Assembly (NCBI GenBank): GCA_023135545.1
Contig: JAGLSY010000252.1
Location: forward strand, 1-7,583
DNA from: Thermoplasmata archaeon
GTDB taxonomy: Archaea; Thermoplasmatota; Thermoplasmata; SG8-5; JAGLSY01
Direction: 5' to 3'
Length of the DNA: 7,583 nucleotides
The notes under the pieces were generated by a model, which was given only the letters and a program-made list of their open reading frames with translations, was not told where the DNA came from and ran no database searches. This document shows, one piece after another, positions 5,401-7,583 of the stretch (position 1 is the stretch's first letter; every line of letters starts with the position of its first letter). The position numbers and the translations under genes are program-made.

Positions 5401-6928
5401 AGGCTCATCCCCCAGTGACAAATTCGGCTTCTCTGTGACAGGTGCAGGAGACATCGATGGTGACGGTATTGATGATATTCTTATTGGCGCACCAGGCAAT
5501 GACACATCCGACGGCTCCAAGGCCAATGGCGGTGGAGTGTTCGCCTTCTGCGGCGGAGCCTATCTATCTGGCACGGTATCCGCATCCGATGCCAATTATA
5601 CCTTCTTCGGGGAAACAGCTGGCGACATGCTGGGCTGGTCCGTAGGGCCAATTGGCGATGTCAATTCCCATGGTGAGGATGATATCGTGGTCGGCGCACC
5701 ATATTACAATTCGAATGCCGGTAAGGCCTACGCCCTTTCCATCGCCATACCTCTTAAAGTTACATCTTTCTCGGTGGCAGAGAACAGCGGCGATCCTCTT
5801 GATGTGGACCTCAGCTGGCCAAAGGTCAATGGAGCGGTAAAATACAATGTTTACAGGTCAGAAACACCATGGGGCTTTGATTTTGCCACGCCAGATGCCA
5901 CTGTCGATGCTCCAGCACTCTCATGGGTGGACACCAGCGCGGCAAGGAACACCACCAATCCCCATAATGCAACAACCTACTATTATGCGATAAGGGCGGA
6001 GAATGCTCTGGCCGAGGAAGGCCCGTACAAGGTATATGCCATTCACAGGATGGACCTGGTGGTCGGCTGGAATTTTGTTTCATGGCTATCCAACGAGACC
6101 ATGGACATCGAGACAGAGGCCTTTGCTAACCTGGAAGCCGATGACGGTACCAATCCGACCACATTCGTCTATGACAATGTTGACAGATGGAACCCGGCCA
6201 GCCAGAATCCATGGGAATCATACACAACCGACGGCGATCTCGGCCCCTTTTCAGACATGGAGCCTGGGTACGCTTATGCAATCAATTGCAGGGTGGCGGC
6301 GGTTTGGACATATGTGGAGAATTGCGGCGTCCCAGCTTTCAGCATCGCAGACGATTCTGCTCTGGCCGCACCCGGGAGCTTCACGCTGGCAAGGAATGGT
6401 GCAAACCCAAACCATGTGGACCTGAGCTGGAATACAGTGGCAACGGCTGACCATTACAATATCTACCGCTCCCACACGAAATGGGGCTTTGATTTCAACA
6501 ATCCGATTCATATAACTGCCGATGGTCTGGCGACCAGCTGGACAGACACCACATCCACCCAGGAGAACGGGGCCTACAATGCATCGGTTTATTACTACAT
6601 CATAAGAACCGTGGATGCCAGCGGAGATATCGATAAGAACCTGAATACAGCTGCCATGCACAGAATGGACTTTAGATTTGGTATAAATTATATGAGCTGG
6701 GTTCCGCACGAGAGCGTTGATATTGATACCGTTGGCCTGGACAGCCTGACATGGGGCATTGGCCTGCCATCCGACTATATGACCGTGCACAGGTGGAATG
6801 AATTGACCCAGGCCTTTATGACTACAGATTCCTTCGCAACCGAGGATTTCACTGACTTCGAGAGGGGCTACGGCTACGGCATTTCTACTTTCCAGGCCTG
6901 CACCTGGACATATGTGGAATATTCCTGA
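2477..6928 (+). CDS. Giant secreted integrin-alpha-like FG-GAP propeller protein with two nested domain insertions and tandem FN3-GWN modules
   Basis: 1483 residues from ATG 2477; probably an extracellular adhesion or glycan-binding protein. The signal peptide has R11-K15 and a hydrophobic core to about residue 32. Seven FG-GAP repeats begin at F54, F122, F183, F247, F613, F983 and L1052, the number needed for one seven-bladed propeller. Each has an (F/L)G...V...G-D-...-DD-x-(I/V)-x-G-(A/E)-P pattern; blades 1 and 6 keep a full calcium loop (DVNGDGIDD, DIDGDGIDD). About 312 residues (283-594) separate blades 4 and 5, and about 319 (649-967) separate blades 5 and 6. Then come FN3 (about 1093-1189), GWN domain (1190-1283), FN3 (about 1298-1394) and GWN domain (1395-1483). 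The protein ends at WTYVEYS with no membrane helix or sorting motif, so it is secreted or held by a partner. The start overlaps the preceding gene by 17 bases. The propeller and FN3 calls are firm; the insert domain names are tentative. Confidence 0.95.
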   Translation: MRFSDDRWAVKLVSIVTVLSMISMAAMPLLATGDELFEIASGEGDSGAGTTSQFGFNVSKAGDVNGDGIDDFIVGAPNADYNSVTDCGAAFIFFGYDGIQDADLNASNANVSIYGIAASGHFGWDVADAGNVSGDIYADVIIGEPDNGNGKAYIYYGSGSMTAIMTTLDADMTITGGFSGDKFGTSVSGAGELNGDSYDDVIVGAPYNDTSDGSISNAGAAYVYYGGSPMDTTADASVYGKYTDGYFGYSVSGAGDVDGANNDDLIIGEPGEDYAYIYYGDGSIGSTVTNAYTYVTTNTDTIGTTTNFANAQDSDAAFATITEVDTGGTSNVIVNGDFASGTTTDADNWDESTTGTLVTCTRDTADGNPLPCIRMQGSEGSDGDCYANQSFTYNGATPPSTATLDFDWDRQWNSATTGHLYFVLVKPDASESTLWSNTDSSTPDWVSVTGVDIASEFDQTGTYILSIHGDLEVISGSGARLVRVKVDNVAINIASSTNYRYEVEFTTSSVPSATTHYLEISYKVNSENCRLEIWDGTSFNLETTLTSATSTTYSCTLTTNEYNGGNVRVKYVDVTQSSDITQNSVDILYHRVRGASIIDGVDKVLIGDSGTDFGTSVSGIGDVNEGNDDVIVGAPGTTNGNASMFSGGDFDGTGSRTDTMQSDFTASGSSLALSNPSGGMFTNSAGDLNLSGNIFIDDNFDSDTSPGNPSGWTVTEDTDYNVDVSTTQSHSGTQSVQFTDTDSSSGAMIEQTFTGQTYLAFEYWIYTTSSDEFQAIVGPENPNHNAMIDFYDGNIYYHDGGFTSFLTYSYNTWHKVKLVLDCVSDTYHIYINDNLEVSDVSFNEVADTISRVDLHTTTTAAASEVYIDDVKVYTYNTPGTYTSSATVTAGYITSITPTWTADTNSQTMTISVSRDDGTTWIAVTHGNEYSFISEEARGKNLKYKVDMSNTNVAYSPVLYDITLAYKYCKAGVTLIGSSPSDKFGFSVTGAGDIDGDGIDDILIGAPGNDTSDGSKANGGGVFAFCGGAYLSGTVSASDANYTFFGETAGDMLGWSVGPIGDVNSHGEDDIVVGAPYYNSNAGKAYALSIAIPLKVTSFSVAENSGDPLDVDLSWPKVNGAVKYNVYRSETPWGFDFATPDATVDAPALSWVDTSAARNTTNPHNATTYYYAIRAENALAEEGPYKVYAIHRMDLVVGWNFVSWLSNETMDIETEAFANLEADDGTNPTTFVYDNVDRWNPASQNPWESYTTDGDLGPFSDMEPGYAYAINCRVAAVWTYVENCGVPAFSIADDSALAAPGSFTLARNGANPNHVDLSWNTVATADHYNIYRSHTKWGFDFNNPIHITADGLATSWTDTTSTQENGAYNASVYYYIIRTVDASGDIDKNLNTAAMHRMDFRFGINYMSWVPHESVDIDTVGLDSLTWGIGLPSDYMTVHRWNELTQAFMTTDSFATEDFTDFERGYGYGISTFQACTWTYVEYS
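3323..4258 (+). other. Insert 1 of the propeller: beta-sandwich split by a CBM4/9-like jelly roll
   Basis: Residues 283-594 of the second protein, between blades 4 and 5. The outer part opens with FANAQDSDAAFATITEVDTGG (from about 311) and resumes with TNYRYEVEF (497-505), running to DILYHRV just before 594. I recall this as one contiguous beta-sandwich type in other archaeal and bacterial surface proteins. Between the halves, residues about 331-493 (3467-3955) start with NVIVNGDFASG and a Trp soon after, and end with VKVDNVAINI. That start and end resemble carbohydrate-binding modules of the CBM4/9 type (N-G-x-F-E-x-G ... D-D-V). Three Cys fall in its first half (TCTRD, LPCIR, GDCYA). Domain identity is inferred from motifs. 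Confidence 0.6.
4421..5377 (+). other. Insert 2 of the propeller: beta-sandwich split by a LamG-like jelly roll
   Basis: Residues 649-967 of the second protein, between blades 5 and 6. The outer part begins with TMQSDFTASG and GDLNLSGN (to 693) and resumes at TPGTYTSSATVTAG (877-890), with WTADTNSQTMTISVSRDDG and YSPVLYDITLAY, a sandwich type common in surface proteins. Residues about 694-873 (4556-5095) lie between the halves. They begin DDNFDSD...GNPSGW, contain HSGTQSVQF, WHKVKLVLD, and YHIYINDNLEV, and end VYIDDVKVY, as in LamG or concanavalin-like lectin folds. The middle of this nested part is GC-poor (69 of 180 bases at 4861-5040). Confidence 0.6.
5753..6925 (+). repeat. Tandem duplication of an FN3 + GWN-type module
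   Basis: Copy 1 is residues about 1093-1283 (5753-6325) and copy 2 about 1298-1483 (6368-6925). Shared landmarks in the same order are V-D-L-S-W, Y-N-(V/I)-Y-R-S, WGFDF, SW-DT, YYY-IR, HRMD, a GWNFVSW or GINYMSW motif, DI(E/D)T, RWN, M/F-E-(P/R)-GY-Y and WTYVE. DNA identity persists in short blocks: ATGGGGCTTTGATTT at 5869 and 6481, and GGACATATGTGGA near each copy's end. The first half of each copy is fibronectin type III; the second resembles the GWN...W...GYWV domains found after FN3 in archaeal secreted proteins. Confidence 0.8.
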
Positions 6929-6932
6929 GGTG
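6927..6932 (+). promoter_or_regulatory. Ribosome binding site for the third gene, overlapping the stop of the second
   Basis: GAGGTG, a close match to the archaeal consensus GGAGGTGAT, lies 4 bases before ATG 6937 and shares two bases with the TGA stop at 6926-6928. The arrangement implies co-transcription and probable translational coupling of the two genes. Confidence 0.75.
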
Positions 6933-6936
6933 GCCG

Positions 6937-7583
6937 ATGAGGCCGAGCAGGTTCTTGGTGATAATGGTCATATCAGCATTACTGGCCAGCCTGTCTTTTT
7001 CCACTATCTCGAATAACACCAGAGCAGCCCCCTTTACCATAACAGTCCAGGGCAATGTCTTCGATGCCGCCGGTGTGCCGGCACCGATCGGAACCGATGT
7101 CAACATCACCGTATATGACGGCGCGGCCATCAACGGTGTATATCAAGCCAAAGTGCTGGACTCCTCCGGATTTTACTATAATGATTCGGTTAGCGCAGAC
7201 AACGGCTTCAATATATCTGTCAATGCCAGTTTTGCTTCTTTCTTTGGTTATTCCAATGATACGGTAGTGTCTGGTGATGCATCATATGTCATTCATCTCG
7301 GCCAGGTAATTTATGGAGCTAGCATAACCGCCCCGGCAGACGGCGACGGTCTACCTGGAGACACCATCATATACATGTTCAAGGTCACGAATAACGGTAA
7401 TGTGAAGGATAGATATGCCCTATCTCTGACTTCACAATCCGGTTGGCTGTCATCTATAGTAGGCTCTGATCAAACCGATATTCTGATGCCCGGAGAGAGT
7501 GCCTTTGTAAATGTCAGCGTAACCATTCCGGTAGATGCACTAGCCGATGACACAGACGCCATCACTCTGCGGGCCGAATCGGT
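6937..7583 (+). CDS. Secreted surface protein with CnaB-like and NEW3-like domains (3' partial)
   Basis: Open from ATG 6937 to the window edge with no stop: 215 codons visible. It begins 8 bases after the upstream stop, with a good ribosome site (GAGGTG). An N-terminal signal peptide is clear: MRPSR, then a hydrophobic core (about 6-22), with cleavage likely near TRAAP. A beta-sandwich of CnaB or carboxypeptidase-regulatory type follows (about 34-125: ITVQGNVFDAAGVPAP ... SYVIHL); it aligns by eye with the C-terminal domain of the first gene's product (VTVYGVVSNTSAPAPDG ... YYYNMDV). From about 130, a domain with PGDTIIYMFKVTNNGN, GWLSS and LMPGESAFVNVSV matches the NEW3-like (NPCBM-associated or CARDB-like) repeats of archaeal S-layer-type proteins; such repeats usually occur in series, so more may lie beyond the edge. 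Seven N-x-S/T sequons occur in 215 residues, suggesting glycosylation. A C-terminal anchor would be off-window. Probably a structural or binding surface protein; no catalytic motif is seen. Confidence 0.92.
   Translation, partial: MRPSRFLVIMVISALLASLSFSTISNNTRAAPFTITVQGNVFDAAGVPAPIGTDVNITVYDGAAINGVYQAKVLDSSGFYYNDSVSADNGFNISVNASFASFFGYSNDTVVSGDASYVIHLGQVIYGASITAPADGDGLPGDTIIYMFKVTNNGNVKDRYALSLTSQSGWLSSIVGSDQTDILMPGESAFVNVSVTIPVDALADDTDAITLRAES

Larger units (their letters stand above)
2636..5719 (+). repeat. Seven FG-GAP repeats forming a split seven-bladed propeller
   Basis: Repeat starts (the FG or LG codon) are at 2636, 2840, 3023, 3215, 4313, 5423 and 5630. Adjacent blades 1-2, 2-3, 3-4 and 6-7 are spaced 61-69 residues apart, as normal for FG-GAP repeats. 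The 4-5 gap is 366 residues and the 5-6 gap is 370, showing that two inserts of similar size flank blade 5. The repeat is seen at protein level; DNA identity between blades is low. Confidence 0.88.

Noticed and set aside
2636..5719. Regular repeats as a possible CRISPR array or DNA satellite
   Set aside because: Repetition is at protein level (FG-GAP blades) with little DNA identity and continuous coding frame.
6251..6790. Minus-strand open frame of 179 codons
   Set aside because: It lies opposite the conserved FN3-GWN modules, shows no domain pattern, and reads as the antisense shadow of a real gene.
6885..7133. Minus-strand open frame of 82 codons over the junction of the second and third genes
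   Set aside because: The plus strand here has a clear ribosome site, signal peptide and continuing frame; the minus frame has no support.
7055..7267. Plus-strand open frame of 70 codons inside the third gene
   Set aside because: It is in another frame within a clear secreted-protein gene and has no ribosome site or sensible composition.

Overview
The window holds three consecutive plus-strand genes for large exported proteins, and nearly every base is coding. Gene A (1-2493) enters from the left edge, gene B (2477-6928) is complete, and gene C (from 6937) runs off the right edge. No enzyme, RNA gene, insertion sequence or CRISPR array was seen. The sequence suggests an archaeon, most likely a Thermoplasmata-type euryarchaeon. 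The grounds are a TTTAAA-type box A ahead of gene B, archaeal GGTG/GAGGTG ribosome sites, a C-terminal IPEF + membrane helix + RRK anchor, an N-terminal GLTNG-repeat tail ahead of a membrane helix, and the secreted-protein style (FG-GAP, FN3, CBM9-like, CnaB-like, NEW3-like domains, many N-glycosylation sequons). The lineage is inferred; no marker gene is present.

Region by region: gene A encodes a membrane-tethered surface protein. It has a cytoplasmic GLTNG tail, a membrane helix, a CBM9-like domain, a beta-sandwich, a second CBM9-like domain carrying an inserted Asp-rich calcium-type segment, a CnaB-like domain, and a PEF-type C-terminal anchor. Its last ~35 codons run through an AT-rich, promoter-like stretch and overlap gene B by 17 bases. 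Gene B encodes a 1483-residue secreted protein. Seven FG-GAP repeats imply a complete integrin-alpha-like seven-bladed propeller, but the chain is interrupted between blades 4 and 5 and between blades 5 and 6 by inserts of about 310-320 residues. Each insert appears to be a beta-sandwich that is itself split by a carbohydrate-binding-like or LamG-like jelly roll. After the propeller come two tandem copies of an FN3 + 'GWN' module, and the protein ends exactly at the end of the second copy, with no anchor. Gene C starts 8 bases after gene B, with its ribosome site overlapping gene B's stop. It has a signal peptide, a CnaB-like domain related to the one in gene A, and a NEW3-like domain cut by the window edge.

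Together the genes look like a cell-surface adhesion or glycan-recognition cluster: a membrane-tethered protein, a very large unanchored binding protein, and a third secreted or anchored partner. The function is inferred from domain types. The most unusual feature is the repeated domain-in-domain architecture, seen twice in gene B and once, more simply, in gene A.
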